This document shows positions 24,301 to 31,360 of a stretch of 64,000 nt of DNA, one piece after another (position 1 is the first letter of the stretch; every line of letters starts with the position of its first letter). Origin of the DNA: Cynocephalus volans (taxonomy: Eukaryota; Chordata; Mammalia; Dermoptera; Cynocephalidae); contig NC_084474.1 in the NCBI RefSeq assembly GCF_027409185.1, positions 30,442,382 through 30,506,381 on the forward strand. The letters are read 5' to 3'. The notes beneath the pieces were generated by a model. It did no database searches. It saw nothing but the letters and a program-made list of their open reading frames with translations, and was not told the DNA's origin. The translations under genes were made by a program, and so were the position numbers.

Positions 24301-25558
24301 AGTTTGCATCCCCTAAGGGATTCGATATGGGTTGGTACAGAGAGCGACTGGCTAGGGCGGGTGGCGGGGGGGCAGGAGAAAAGCAGCCAGAAAAACTTTC
24401 TCTACAGTTTTGCTTGGGACTGCTGCTGCCAGTAATAAGTGTACTCCATAAATGTATACTCTATACTAGCCAAAAAAACAAAACCAAAACAAAAAAACAA
24501 TCACCTAATGATGACCAATAACATTTTGTATTTTGTTTGCAGAGACTGTGAATACTACCATATCATTCTCTTTCGGGGGAATGCTATTTTCTAAGGTATT
24601 GTTCAAGATTTATTTCCTACTTATCTTTTTGCCGTAACAGATGTGTTAAGAATTTGGAACAAGCAATTCACTTCTAAAAATAGCAATTCAAGATTAAGAT
24701 ATTCAAGCACTTTTTTTCTTTTTTTTACTTTTATTTGGCATTAGATATTTTGGTATTTCTTCCTTCTTTAGACTATGAAAAAATTGCACAAAAGATAGCT
24801 TTTAAAAAATTCAGTTTTTTCTCTAACATACATGGCTAAAAGTAATCTGAATGCATGTTATTAATCTGTTGATTGGTCTTCAGATGAAAGCACTGGACAA
24901 CCAGTGTGTATAAGTCAGTAATTCTCTATGACTATTGATGCAATATGCTAAATATATTGTTAAAGTTGTTTAGGAGAATAAAAATCATATAAGTTATAGG
25001 GTTATTTTTGTTCAAGAATTTTCTTGGAAACTTAGTATGGACATCCAAACTTTTGTAAAAATAACTACTGCCTCAATGAATAGTACCATTGTAATTTTAG
25101 ATATTTGCATTACATACCTAGCAATGAAATTTTACAAATTTCACTTTTGGTAACCATTTTAAAATAAACTTTAATCATGTACATTCTTTAGTTATTTTGT
25201 TACTAATCTAATATTTGAAAATCTTATGGGCTAGTTTTTAAAAACTGTAAAAACATCGTTTTATAATTGGGGCGTAAATGAGCTCTATGCTCACTGAAGT
25301 CAAAGGCATGCAAAATTTCATCTCATTGGAAAACTAAGAAAATGATTATCCATTCAGTTTAAATGGCTTTCTGCTAGTAAAACAAAGTGCTTATAAAAGC
25401 CTTTAAAATAACATCATCTAACATTTTGTATTACTTGTATTTTTTATTCCTCATTTTAGGGACGATACAGGTGTGTTGCAGAAGCCATTGCTGGGAATGC
25501 TGAAGAAATGCTCTTTTGTTTGAATTTTACCGTCATACACAACCCTCGTATAAATTAG
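278..25558 (+). CDS. LY96: LY96 / MD-2, TLR4 co-receptor; five coding exons, intact
   Basis: The coding sequence is join(278-389, 12381-12470, 16476-16604, 24543-24595, 25460-25558), 483 nt, encoding 160 residues. MD-2 is a secreted ML-domain protein that binds the lipid A part of bacterial lipopolysaccharide in a deep hydrophobic cup and pairs with the TLR4 ectodomain at the cell surface. Residues 1-16 form a hydrophobic signal peptide. Cysteines sit at 25, 37, 51, 95, 105, 133 and 148, all human positions, so the three disulfides (25-51, 37-148, 95-105) and free Cys133 are kept. N-glycosylation sequons occur at N26 and N114 as in human, with an extra one at N150. TLR4-contact residues R68, Y102 and K109 are present, while human R106 is Gly. 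All introns have GT/AG ends, phases match across every junction, and no internal stop occurs. Rim residues K122 and K125 of human are Gly and Leu here. The identification is from recognised protein similarity. Confidence 0.97.
390..1164 (+). other. LY96 intron 1, 5' portion without recognised features
   Basis: No exon, SINE, LTR or LINE was recognised. There is a short GC-richer patch around 500-545 with CTG/CAG-like runs and a T-rich tract near 850. Open frames here are short and lack recognisable domains. Confidence 0.5.
1165..1258 (+). repeat. CYN-type tRNA-derived SINE, monomer
   Basis: The sequence reads as the 3' part of a single tRNA-Ile-like unit (AGAGCATGGTGTTGGTAACA followed by a B-box-like GGGTTTGGATCC) and a tail rich in CAAAA. 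It is diverged, so it is an older insertion than the dimeric copies elsewhere. Confidence 0.75.
1259..1610. other. Intron 1 segment with no recognised feature
   Basis: T-rich to mixed-composition sequence between a SINE and an LTR. Nothing was recognised on either strand. Confidence 0.4.
1611..2021 (-). repeat. MaLR-type solo LTR (MST/MLT1-like)
   Basis: It begins with TGTATTAGTCTGTTTTGTG, the reverse complement of a typical MaLR 3' end. It contains the antisense of the polyadenylation segment (GAGACTGGGTAATTTA) and a GA-rich run at 1799-1817. It ends near ACATCCAAACTCTACCA. No internal MaLR sequence accompanies it. Confidence 0.85.
2440..2590 (-). repeat. MLT1-type LTR fragment
   Basis: Motifs such as ATACCACAGACTGGGTGGCT and GTTCTGGAGGCTGGGAAGTC are the antisense of MLT1 LTR 3' sequence. 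The element breaks off near 2590, where sequence of the opposite orientation begins. Confidence 0.75.
2591..2815 (+). repeat. MaLR-type LTR fragment, sense
   Basis: The segment from ATGATTTGCATGTTTTCCCC through GAGGTGATTAGGCCATGAGG and a CT-rich run reads as the 5' half of a MaLR LTR in + orientation. With the preceding minus fragment it forms a chimeric or rearranged pair of LTR halves. Confidence 0.7.
3270..3790 (+). repeat. Old mammalian interspersed repeat, family not named
   Basis: The sequence matches, at low identity and in the same order, segments at 27350-28720; shared landmarks include AAGGCCAGTGTGGCT-like and AGATGAGGTC stretches and GGGGGCAAGAGTGGAAGCAG. I recognise it as a mammal-wide dispersed repeat but cannot name the family with confidence. 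Confidence 0.6.
3876..4283 (-). repeat. MaLR-type solo LTR
   Basis: It starts TATCTTAGTCCATTTTGTG and ends near ACACATTCAAACCATAGCA, both typical of an antisense MaLR LTR. GTCCAAGATCAAGAGGCTG and the CTCATGACCTAATAACC block support this. Confidence 0.85.
4284..4395 (-). repeat. L1M remnant, 3' side of a nested insertion
   Basis: This short segment joins, after removal of the 4396-10270 L1, to 10271-12235 as one older L1M. The sequence up to TAACATATT continues at TAATATATTATTTAG on the far side, and those two motifs look like the target-site duplication of the inserted L1. Confidence 0.6.
4396..10270 (-). mobile_element. Old near full-length L1, ORFs broken
   Basis: The order on the minus strand is 5'UTR (about 10270-9845), ORF1 remnants (9844-9560 and 9376-8879), ORF2 remnants (8271-8035, 7219-6395, 6156-5079) and 3'UTR, followed by an A-rich tail read here as T/A repeats near 4400-4440. 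ORF2 fragments retain an altered FADD block (FAHD, 6395-7219 piece) and the C-terminal Cys region. Many stops and frameshifts make it inactive. It is clearly more diverged than the three L1s at 33-60 kb and is interrupted by a SINE at 5746-5921. Confidence 0.9.
5746..5921 (-). repeat. CYN dimeric tRNA-Ile SINE
   Basis: Both tRNA-like units are present in reverse orientation, including GATGACCGGTAAGAGGATCT at the 3' end and GGATCCGAACCCGGGGCC as the complement of a B box. A 14-bp target-site duplication, CCTCATGTAGATTT, flanks it at 5732-5745 and 5922-5935. It is inserted into the old L1, so it is younger than that element. Confidence 0.95.
10271..12235 (-). mobile_element. Ancient L1M, 5' portion with ORF1 remnant
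   Basis: Read on the minus strand, 12235-12190 carries an L1M-like 5' start (AACATGGCAGAGTAGGAAGC). A 5'UTR follows, then an ORF1 remnant at 11125-10733 with a lysine/glutamate-rich coiled-coil stretch. The element continues at 4395-4284 beyond the nested L1. All frames are broken. Confidence 0.8.
12381..12470 (+). CDS. LY96: LY96 coding exon 2
   Basis: The exon is preceded by a pyrimidine-rich acceptor (TTCTATTTAG) and followed by GTAAGT. It completes codon 38 (Asp) and encodes residues 39-67 plus the first base of codon 68. It carries Cys51 and residues 57-61 at the lipid-binding rim (T57, R58, G59, L60, L61). Confidence 0.96.
12553..12990 (-). repeat. MLT/MaLR-like LTR, diverged
   Basis: The start TATTAGTTATCTATTACTAT, the TTAGTGGCTTAACACAGCAC block and the late motif TTCTATTGATTAGAAACAAG match an old mammalian LTR in antisense. 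The exact subfamily is not assigned. It sits only about 80 bp after exon 2. Confidence 0.65.
12991..14030. other. Intron 2 segment with no recognised repeat or exon
   Basis: It contains a T-run at 13200-13218 and mostly AT-rich unique-looking sequence. No splice-bounded coding segment or SINE was recognised. Confidence 0.4.
14030..14470. repeat. Probable old LTR-like interspersed repeat
   Basis: The opening TTAGGGTTCTCTGAAAAACA and GAGATTTATTGAGGGAAATG resemble the antisense start of an old mammalian LTR class also seen at 60135 and 62721. Family assignment is uncertain. Confidence 0.45.
14471..16290. other. Intron 2 segment with no recognised feature
   Basis: Unique-looking intronic sequence. 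Short open frames at 15092-15647 lack start context, splice support or recognisable domains. Confidence 0.4.
16295..16425 (+). repeat. MIR SINE fragment
   Basis: The block from CAGTTTCCTCACCTGCAGAA to ATAAATATTAATT follows the 3' half of the MIR consensus in + orientation. It lies about 50 bp before LY96 exon 3. Confidence 0.75.
16476..16604 (+). CDS. LY96: LY96 coding exon 3
   Basis: The acceptor is TTTTTTAAG and the donor is G|GTAAGC. It completes codon 68 (Arg) and runs to the first base of codon 111. It encodes Cys95, Cys105, R90, D99, D100, Y102 and K109; human D101 and R106 are Val and Gly here. Confidence 0.96.
16735..16925 (-). repeat. CYN dimeric tRNA-Ile SINE
   Basis: GATGACTGGTAAGGGGATCT begins the antisense copy and GTGAGCCACGGGCCAGCCC ends it. 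Two tRNA-like units are visible. Flanking TATATTTNNCTTT-like sequence on both sides suggests a short target-site duplication. Confidence 0.9.
16926..18206. other. AT-rich intron 3 segment
   Basis: Very AT-rich sequence with homopolymer runs and no recognised exon, SINE or LTR. It may include ancient LINE debris, but nothing specific could be supported. Confidence 0.4.
18223..18257 (+). repeat. 35-bp severely 5'-truncated CYN SINE with target-site duplication
   Basis: The insert begins GATCCCCATACTGTCCAGCT, matching only the 3' end of a CYN monomer, and ends in an A/C tail. A perfect 16-bp direct repeat AAAACTTTATTAGGTA flanks it at 18207-18222 and 18258-18273. Confidence 0.85.
18735..18960 (+). 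repeat. MIR SINE
   Basis: It follows MIR from the tRNA-related part through CTCTCAGCCTCATTTTCCTT and TTTGTAGAATGGGGACAGTG to the 3' core. Confidence 0.85.
18975..19100 (-). repeat. MIR SINE fragment
   Basis: ATTTTTACAATTGAGGAAAC and the TGTCCTTGGTCACTTGGAGA block match the antisense MIR core at moderate divergence. Confidence 0.6.
19150..19250 (+). repeat. CYN SINE monomer
   Basis: It reads GGTTAGAGCATACTGTTATA, then AAGGTCAAGGGTTTAGATCC and TACTGGCCAGCC, followed by a CAAA-rich tail. ACTGTCCAT/GCTGTCCAT flank it as a probable target-site duplication. Confidence 0.85.
19870..20350. repeat. Old interspersed repeat related to 27350-28720
   Basis: Stretches such as GGCATGTTGAGCTCAAGGTA and CCATCTGGCAACTGAGTATG fit the distal part of the same unnamed mammal-wide repeat family. 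Antisense open frames here are by-products of purine-rich sequence. Confidence 0.45.
20546..20564. repeat. (CA)n microsatellite
   Basis: A short run of alternating CA bases is directly visible. Confidence 0.9.
20616..20711 (-). repeat. CYN SINE, internally shortened
   Basis: The antisense copy runs from GATGACTGGTAAGGAGATCT to AAGTAAGCCACAGGCTGGCC, so the dimer has lost its middle and only about one unit remains. A target-site duplication close to TAAATAAATGGATTT flanks it. Confidence 0.85.
20776..21203 (-). repeat. MLT1-type solo LTR
   Basis: GTTCTGGAGGCCAGAAGTCT, CTCTAATGACCTCATCTTAA and the end GGACACATTCAACCCATAAC are the antisense of an MLT1 LTR. Confidence 0.85.
21385..21480 (+). repeat. 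Possible L1 3' tail fragment
   Basis: CAGTACCCCATAAATATATG followed by TTTCAATAAAAAAACC resembles the very end of an old L1 3'UTR. Confidence 0.4.
21799..21848 (-). repeat. Truncated CYN SINE 3' end
   Basis: A poly-T run is followed by GTGACTGGCTGGTGCAGGGA, the antisense of a monomer 3' end. Lysine-rich antisense open frames across this site are produced by the tail. Confidence 0.6.
21849..23064. other. Intron 3 segment without recognised exon
   Basis: Mixed GC-richer (21880-22560) then AT-rich sequence. 22880-22970 vaguely resembles the start of the unnamed old repeat family. No coding segment with splice signals was recognised. Confidence 0.35.
23065..23098. repeat. (ATT)n microsatellite
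   Basis: Tandem ATT units are directly visible, followed by AT-rich imperfect repeats to about 23190. Confidence 0.9.
23255..23505 (-). repeat. MIR SINE
   Basis: The antisense core is clear: GAGGTAGGTGTTATTACCCA, TTTACTGAGGCACAAAGAAA and GAGCTGGGATTCAAACC. Confidence 0.9.
23515..23620 (+). repeat. L2 3'-end fragment
   Basis: The block ending AGAAATATTTGTTGAATTGC matches the conserved L2 terminus. Confidence 0.6.
23621..24542. other. Intron 3 end, no recognised feature except the exon 4 acceptor
   Basis: AT-rich sequence without recognised repeats. It ends at the TTTTGTTTGCAG acceptor of exon 4. Confidence 0.4.
24543..24595 (+). CDS. LY96: LY96 coding exon 4
   Basis: The exon completes codon 111 (Glu) and encodes residues 112-128. 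It carries the N114 sequon and the lipid-gate segment F119, F121, G122, G123, M124, L125, F126. The donor is AAG|GTATTG, a weaker consensus than the other exons, and it ends in phase 0. Confidence 0.95.
24596..25459 (+). other. LY96 intron 4
   Basis: The shortest intron (864 bp), AT-rich, with no recognised transposon. It ends in a TCATTTTAG acceptor. Confidence 0.7.
25460..25558 (+). CDS. LY96: LY96 coding exon 5 with stop
   Basis: The exon encodes residues 129-160 and a TAG stop. It carries free Cys133 and Cys148 and a new N-F-T sequon at 150-152. The stop is immediately followed by the poly(A) signal. Confidence 0.96.
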   Translation, partial: GRYRCVAEAIAGNAEEMLFCLNFTVIHNPRIN

Positions 25559-25564
25559 AATAAA
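25559..25564 (+). other. LY96: LY96 polyadenylation signal AATAAA
   Basis: AATAAA lies directly after the stop codon and is followed by a T-rich stretch at 25573-25585, suiting a cleavage site near 25580. The 3'UTR would then be only a few tens of bases. Confidence 0.8.
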
Positions 25565-25629
25565 TTGAGCACATTTTTTATTTTTCAAAGGTGTTGTTCT
25601 TGTTTCAAGGATACCCAGAATTTGTTTTA

Positions 25630-25799
25630 TTTTTATTATTTTTTTAAAAGATGACCGGTAAGGGGATCTTAACACTTGACTTGGTGTTGTCAGCACCACA
25701 CTCACCCAGTGAGCAAACCGGCCATCCCTATATGGGATCCGAACCCGTGGCCTTGGTGTTATCAGCACCGCACTCTCCCCAGTGAGCCACAGGCTGGTC
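25630..25799 (-). repeat. CYN dimeric tRNA-Ile SINE just 3' of LY96
   Basis: Complete antisense dimer from GATGACCGGTAAGGGGATCT to GAGCCACAGGCTGG. A perfect 16-bp target-site duplication CCCAGAATTTGTTTTA flanks it at 25614-25629 and 25800-25815. It lies about 65 bp beyond the poly(A) signal. Confidence 0.95.
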
Positions 25800-25815
25800 C
25801 CCAGAATTTGTTTTA

Positions 25816-26394
25816 ATCAGGTGTGGTTAGATACGAAGACATGGAAACATCTGTCGTGACGGAAGAAGTTTATCCTCACAAATCCCTGGGAATGGAAGGC
25901 ATAGCATGTCATGTGGGGCCACATAGGGAAGCACGATGGTTGGTCAGGAGGTGGAGGATGGGGAAAAATGTAGGCAGAACTTTTACGTTGTTTTCTGTGG
26001 GAAGGAACAGGCAAAGCAGGGTAAGCAGGTTTAGGATTGGCTACTTTGAATAATTTCAGCAAGCTCTGGGGCATAGAGGCTGTCCCTAATTGGCTGGTGC
26101 CTGTCCCTGGGGTGATTAGGACAGGTAGATAGAGGCCCAGAGTGAGAGAGACCCACAGAAGAGGTGGTTGTTGGGTATGTGGTCTGGATTGGTTGGTTTG
26201 CATATAGAAGGTGTGTTCACAAGCAAGTGAGTCATTTACTATCTCTAAGGATTAGCTAAACCTGGGAGGTGCAGTCCCTTCAGGGTCAGTAAGGCCCTAG
26301 ATGTCAAAGCATCAGAAATGTAGAAGGTAAAAGGACATGGTTAATTACCGTTCTTCACTTAAACGTGTTTTGGCACAGGTAGCGAAACCTCTTG
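25816..26394. other. Intergenic segment, no recognised feature
   Basis: Unique-looking sequence between the LY96 3' flank and an L2. Short open frames on both strands lack recognisable domains. Confidence 0.4.
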
Positions 26395-27285
26395 AATCCA
26401 TCAACTTCTCTCCCTTTGCAAGCGCTGCTCCAGGGCAGGTTACCAGCGCCGCTCCCCTGGACTATTCCACAGCCTCCTCATTGATTTTCCTCCATCTGCT
26501 CAGCCTCCTCGCCAAGCTTTTCTCCATCAAGGCAGTTTCAATAATATTTTCAAAATACAGGTCCGGTCATGTCACCGCAATGTAAATGCAACAAAACAAA
26601 ACACGAATGAACAAGGCTGCTCCTGTGGCTTCCTGTTCTTTTTGGAATAAAGTTGGAATCTATTGGAGAGTTTGCCAGCCCTGCCCACTCTTTCCCTTCC
26701 CAGCCCCTTCTCCCACCACCCTCCTGTTGTTCTCTGTGTTCCAAAATGTGCCATACTTCCTGTCACTCCAGAACCTTGGCCTGCACAGTTCTCTCTGCCT
26801 CAACTCCACTCCTCCCCTCTATACATCTGCACCCCTCACCTCTGTAATGGGTGTTAATTGTTCCCAGCTCAGGCGCCACTTCCTCAGGGAATTGTCAGCA
26901 GGTACTGTGGAGTACATCTCTTTGCACTTTTCATACTGGGCAGAGGCAGTCCCAAGTAAAATCATAGAGAAATCACTTAACACAGAGCCTGGCTATCACA
27001 CTCCTGTGGCCTTCTTGACCCTCCAGGTCCTTTCTCCCCACTGGCCACTATCTCATCCAGGCAGGACCAGCATTCTTTGTGATATGTTTTTGTAGACCTT
27101 GTCCCTTCCAGCACTTAAACATTTATTTTGTCATTATTTTGATCATCTATCACTAGACTAGGCTCCATGAGCCCAAGAAGTATGTGCAGCCAGTTTTACT
27201 CACCTCTTTTGACCAGCAACTACCGTAGTACCTAGGCCTGAGTTTGCTCTGAATCTGTATTTGTTGAATGAATCAATGAACGTTT
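26395..27285 (+). repeat. L2 LINE 3' region
   Basis: It runs collinearly with the L2 3' end: ACTATTCCACAGCCTCCTCA, GGTCCGGTCATGTCACCGCA, then the terminal TATTTGTTGAATGAATCAAT. Open frames in it are L2 debris, not host genes. Confidence 0.8.
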
Positions 27286-27349
27286 TCTTCTTGCAAAAGA
27301 TTCAAACAATAGATAACTATAGAGAGCAAAATATGCATGCCATCAGTTG

Positions 27350-28720
27350 ACTAATATTTATTGGTTACCTGCCGTACATCAGGTGCTGTTCTAGATGCTG
27401 GAGATAAAGCATTTAACAACCCAGACTAAAATACAAACAAACAACAAGAGCAAAACCCTGTCCTCATGGCACTTATATTTTTATGGGGAGAGACTGATGA
27501 AATAAATAAGTAAAATGATAGAGTACTTTAGAAGCAAATGTGCTACATAAGTGCTGTGAAGAACAATACTGAAGGGAAGGGAGATAGGGACAGAGGGGGA
27601 AGTGGTGATAGTTGCAGTTTTAAATAGGGTGGTTGGGAAAGGCCTCATGGAGAAGGTGGTATTTGAAAGAATAAGGGAGCAAGCCATGTGGCTTTTGGGA
27701 GGTAAAGGCATTGCAGGCTGAGAGAATAGCTGGTGCCAAGGCCTTGGGGTGGGAGTGTGTCTGGTATGTTTGAGGAAGAACAGGGAGCTATTCAAGTGCA
27801 GAGAGTGAGGGGAGATGAGGTCAGAGGTGTGTGTGGGGGGGTGGGGGAGTAGGCATGTGTTACAGAATTTCATAGGCCATTGTTAGCACTTTGGCTGTTG
27901 CTCTGAATGAGCTGGAAAACCACCAGGGAGTTCTGTGTAGGAGAATGGCATCAGCTCACATTGTAAAAAGGCATATTCTGGCAGCCATCTGCTTGGGCAT
28001 GGGAAGAAGTTAGGTGACTTTTTGTGGCAATCCAGGTATGAAAGGAAGAAGGAAGTTGGGAGACTTGAAGTAATTAAGATAAAATATGGAGGAGGTGGTG
28101 AGAAGTGATCTAAGCTGGATACATTCTGAAGGTACAAACAACTGTGAAAGTACTTTTGCTGATGGATTGGATGTAGGGTATGAAACAGAGAGAAGTCAGA
28201 GATGATTCCAACTTTTTTTGTTTGAGCAAATGGAAGGACGGAATTTCCATTACTTGAGGTGGGGAAGTCATGAAGGAGCAGGTTTTAGGAGGGAAAAATC
28301 GGGAACTTGGTTTTGGACATTTTGAGATATATATTATTAGGCATCCAAGTGGACACTTTGTAAAGACAGTGGGCATATGAGTCTGAAGTTTAGGAGAGAG
28401 TTCTGGCCTGGATACAAACATTTGGAAGTTATCAATATATGGAGGGAATGAGTATAGATAGAGAAAACAAGAGGTCCAAGAACTGAGTCCTGGAGTACTT
28501 CATCATCAAGGGGTCGAGAGCTTAGGAGGAGGAGGCAAAAGAGATTGAGAAGGAATGGCCACGGAGGTAGGAGGCAAACCTGGAATGCTGGTCTATTGGA
28601 AGCCAGGTGAAGAAACTGTTCCGACTGTTTTGGTATGCTGATGTGTTAAATAAAATGAAGACTGAATGTTGACCTTTGGATTCAGCAAGGTGGAGCTAAT
28701 TTGTGATTAGATCATATTAG
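27350..28720 (+). repeat. Long copy of the unnamed old mammalian interspersed repeat
   Basis: It opens with a motif like CAGGTGCTGTTCTAGATGCT and runs through AATAGGGTGGTTGGGAAAGG, GCTGATGGATTGGATGTAGG and ATCCAAGTGGACACTTTGTA. Shorter relatives are at 3270-3790, 19870-20350 and 30160-30520. It is strongly purine-rich on the + strand, which explains the serine/proline-rich antisense open frames. Confidence 0.6.
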
Positions 28721-29045
28721 GAATAGAGGGCCCTCCAAATATTCCAGGCATCAATCTCAGCCCAGTGTCATTCAAACATTTCATATATTAAGCTCTCTAA
28801 GTAGCCCTGTGGAGTCACCCCACACTAGGGTTTGAGGTAGGGCAGGTCCTTACTCACCGAACCCCTTAAGGGGAGGGATTTGGGGTTCAGGGCTCACTGC
28901 ACAGCTTTCTTCAAAAATCTCCTCCACAAATCCTCTCCTGTAAGATCTTCCCTTGGATTAAAAGGTCTCTTGACCCTTTTATGTGGTTGATGTGGTGAGG
29001 GGGCTCAAAAGTTGTAGAATGGGTTATCAGACATTTTCTGTTTCT
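28721..29045. other. Intergenic segment, no recognised feature
   Basis: No repeat or gene was recognised. Confidence 0.35.
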
Positions 29046-29049
29046 TGAT

Positions 29050-29127
29050 TTTTTCTTTTTTTTTTGAACCCTGGACTTTGGTGATATCAGCACCACACTC
29101 TAACCAACTGAGCTAACCAGCCACCCC
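29050..29127 (-). repeat. CYN SINE monomer
   Basis: The antisense copy has GATATCAGCACCACACTCTA and CCAACTGAGCTAACCAGCC after a T-run. CTTGATTTT/CCTGATTTT flank it. Confidence 0.85.
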
Positions 29128-29600
29128 CCTGATTTTGTTTTAGCAAACACCACATTCCTATACCAGATGTGGATCCTGATTTGCTAGGGCAACCAGTGTG
29201 AGGGATTCCCAGGGGACAGTTAATGGCCCAGGCTGGGCATTTGACTGAAGTTGGCTCAATCAGAAGGGAAGGAATAAAATTCCTTGGTTGCCTCACTAAG
29301 TAAACAAGGAGGGATGCTGCCCGCATTTCTGCTGACAATCATCTGATGACCATAAAGGGAACTAGCCTTTGGATGTAGTTGATATTGTGGACAGAAGAAC
29401 GGTGAGTCTGAAAAAACAAGAACCTGAATTGCAGACACTGTTGAGTCATTGAGTCAACCAAGCCTGGATCCTGCTATACTTCCAGACTTTCCAGTTATTG
29501 GTTTAGTGAGTTGTTTTCAACCTTTCTATTGCTGATGCTTGTAGGGCCAACTTATCCATTGGGCACAGTAGGCACAGTGCCTATGGCCCTCAAAAATGTT
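29128..29600. other. Intergenic segment, possible unassigned old repeat
   Basis: The end, with GTCAACCAAGCCTGGATCCT and ACTTCCAGACTTTCCAGTTA, resembles a dispersed mammalian repeat, but I cannot assign it. Confidence 0.3.
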
Positions 29601-29617
29601 TTAATTTCTCTTAAAAT

Positions 29618-29717
29618 CAGATTTTTTTTTTTGGTGGCTGGCTAGTACATGGATCCGAATCCATGACCTTGGTGTTACAAGGCTGTGCTCTGACCAACTG
29701 AACTAGTCAGCCAGGCC
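29618..29717 (-). repeat. CYN SINE monomer
   Basis: Antisense monomer with CATGGATCCGAATCCATGAC and CTGACCAACTGAACTAGTCA. A TTAAAATCAGAT duplication flanks it. Confidence 0.9.
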
Positions 29718-29840
29718 TTTAAAATCAGATAACAAAAAAAATCCAGTCTGGATCGTATTTATCATTATACTACAGCAGTTATAAAATATAATTGTATATA
29801 TGTTTATGTATATTAAATATATTTTTTAAATTATATTTTT

Positions 29841-30014
29841 TCTTTCTTTTTTTTTTTTTTAAAGATGACCGGTAAGGGGATCTTAACCCTTGACTTGGTG
29901 TTGTCAGCACCATGCTCACCCAGTGAGCTAACCGGCCATCCCTATATGGGATCCGAACCCGTGGCCTTGGTGTTATCAGCACCACACTCTCCCGAGTGAG
30001 CCACGGGCTGGCCC
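29841..30014 (-). repeat. CYN dimeric tRNA-Ile SINE
   Basis: A full antisense dimer flanked by the perfect duplication TAAATTATATTTTT at 29827-29840 and 30015-30028. It is one of the least diverged copies in the window. Confidence 0.95.
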
Positions 30015-30159
30015 TAAATTATATTTTTAATATGTATATTTTTTAATGGAGGAAGGGGCCCACAAAGGCAAAAGTGCCTGGGGCCCATGAAAATCATAAT
30101 GTAGCCCTGGGTACTTGGGGAAATTTGCCAGTATCAGAAAGTTGCTTAGGTGAATTGAC

Positions 30160-30520
30160 TTCTTCAGCATTTATTTAATGTCTACTGTTTTTAGGCACTG
30201 TGCTAGGCTTTGAAGATACAGGGGTAACCAGAAAAACAGGAACGGTTTCTTCCATCACAGAATTTTTAATCTAGTAGAAAAATCAAACAGCAAAGCAAAT
30301 GATTATTGTAAAATATAATGGAGGTCACTATTGAAGGGGAAAGAGTGGTGAGAAAGGATTTGAGGAGATTGAATCAAGTCTAGGGGATCAGAAAAGATCT
30401 GTCTGCTGAGAGCAGTGACATCAGGACTGGGAGATGGAGAATGAGTTTGGAATTAAATAAATAAAGTATATTCCAGGCAGAGGAAAGAGCAGATGTCAAG
30501 GTCTAGAGCTGAGAGAGATA
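30160..30520 (+). repeat. Old interspersed repeat, same family as 27350-28720
   Basis: GCACTGTGCTAGGCTTTGAA and the following gain-of-purine segment to AAGTATATTCCAGGCAGAGG parallel the start of the 27350 copy. Confidence 0.55.
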
Positions 30521-30539
30521 CAGCATATCCAAGATATTG

Positions 30540-30895
30540 CAAATGTCTTGTAATGATACTACTAGCTAGAAGTTATTGGTGCTTATCATGTCAGGGGCTG
30601 GGCACTTTTCTAGGCATTTTCCATTTAATCCTAATAACAATCTAAGAGATAAATATTATTGCTATACTGTTTTTTTTTTGTGGCTGCCTGGTATGAGGAA
30701 CCCTTGACCTTGATATGAAGCTGTGCTCTAACCAACTGAGCTAATGTGCTAGCCCTATTACTATACCATTTTACAGATAAGGAATATGGAGAAGATGAAG
30801 CACAGAAAATTAAAGTGTTAAATTAAATTCAGTGTTACGTACCTAGTAAGTGGCAGAGCTGGAGTTGGATCCCATCAGTCTGGCTCCAGGCTTAG
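30540..30895 (-). repeat. MIR SINE split by a CYN SINE
   Basis: The antisense MIR core is seen before (TTTTCCATTTAATCCTAATA) and after (CCATTTTACAGATAAGGAAT, AGTAAGTGGCAGAGCTGGAG) the insertion at 30671-30755. Confidence 0.85.
30671..30755 (-). repeat. CYN SINE monomer inside a MIR
   Basis: Antisense monomer beginning with a T-run and GTGGCTGCCTGGTATGAGGA and ending in CTGAGCTAATGTGCTAGCCC. ATTGCTATAC and ATTACTATAC flank it. Confidence 0.85.
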
Positions 30896-31009
30896 ACTTC
30901 TCATCTTGCTTTCCAAGTATAGCTGGAAGGTGGAAAGTGAGGGAGAGAGTTGTTGGAGGTGTGGCAGAGCAGTCCTACTCCCGACTTCCAGCCCTGGGGC
31001 TTGAGCCCT

Positions 31010-31360
31010 GCTATTGCTTGACCTCCATATTCATCTCACCACTTCCAGTACAACCTCTCCAGCCCACACCACATTCTCTCTTCTGGACCACTGCAATTGC
31101 CTTCTTAGCTGACAGCTACTCTTTTATTCTTGACTATCATTTCCAAACTCTCCAGTGGCATATCTCATCATCCTTAGAATTAAATTCCTCAGTTTGGCTC
31201 ACAAGGCTGATCATCTACTCCCCAAAGTCCACCTTTCCAACACCATGACCTACATTTCTCAGCAACTTTTATTTGGTTCCAGCTACAATCTCCTTTTTTT
31301 CTCTGATATGTTTGGCACATTCTTAACTCAGACATTTGCAAATCATCCTTCCCTGAGCAT
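31010..31360 (+). repeat. L2 LINE fragment
   Basis: CTTCTGGACCACTGCAATTG, CTCACAAGGCTGATCATCTA and neighbouring motifs follow L2 3' sequence in + orientation. Confidence 0.7.

Noticed and set aside
25630..25799. tRNA-like sequences as functional tRNA genes
   Set aside because: They are dimeric or monomeric, have A-rich tails and target duplications, cannot fold as a full tRNA, and recur many times; they are SINEs.
26586..27095. 169-residue open frame as a host gene
   Set aside because: The sequence follows L2 LINE 3' consensus, is overlapped by several other frames, and shows no domain.
27481..28421. Antisense Ser/Pro-rich open frames
   Set aside because: They arise from the purine-rich strand of an old interspersed repeat.
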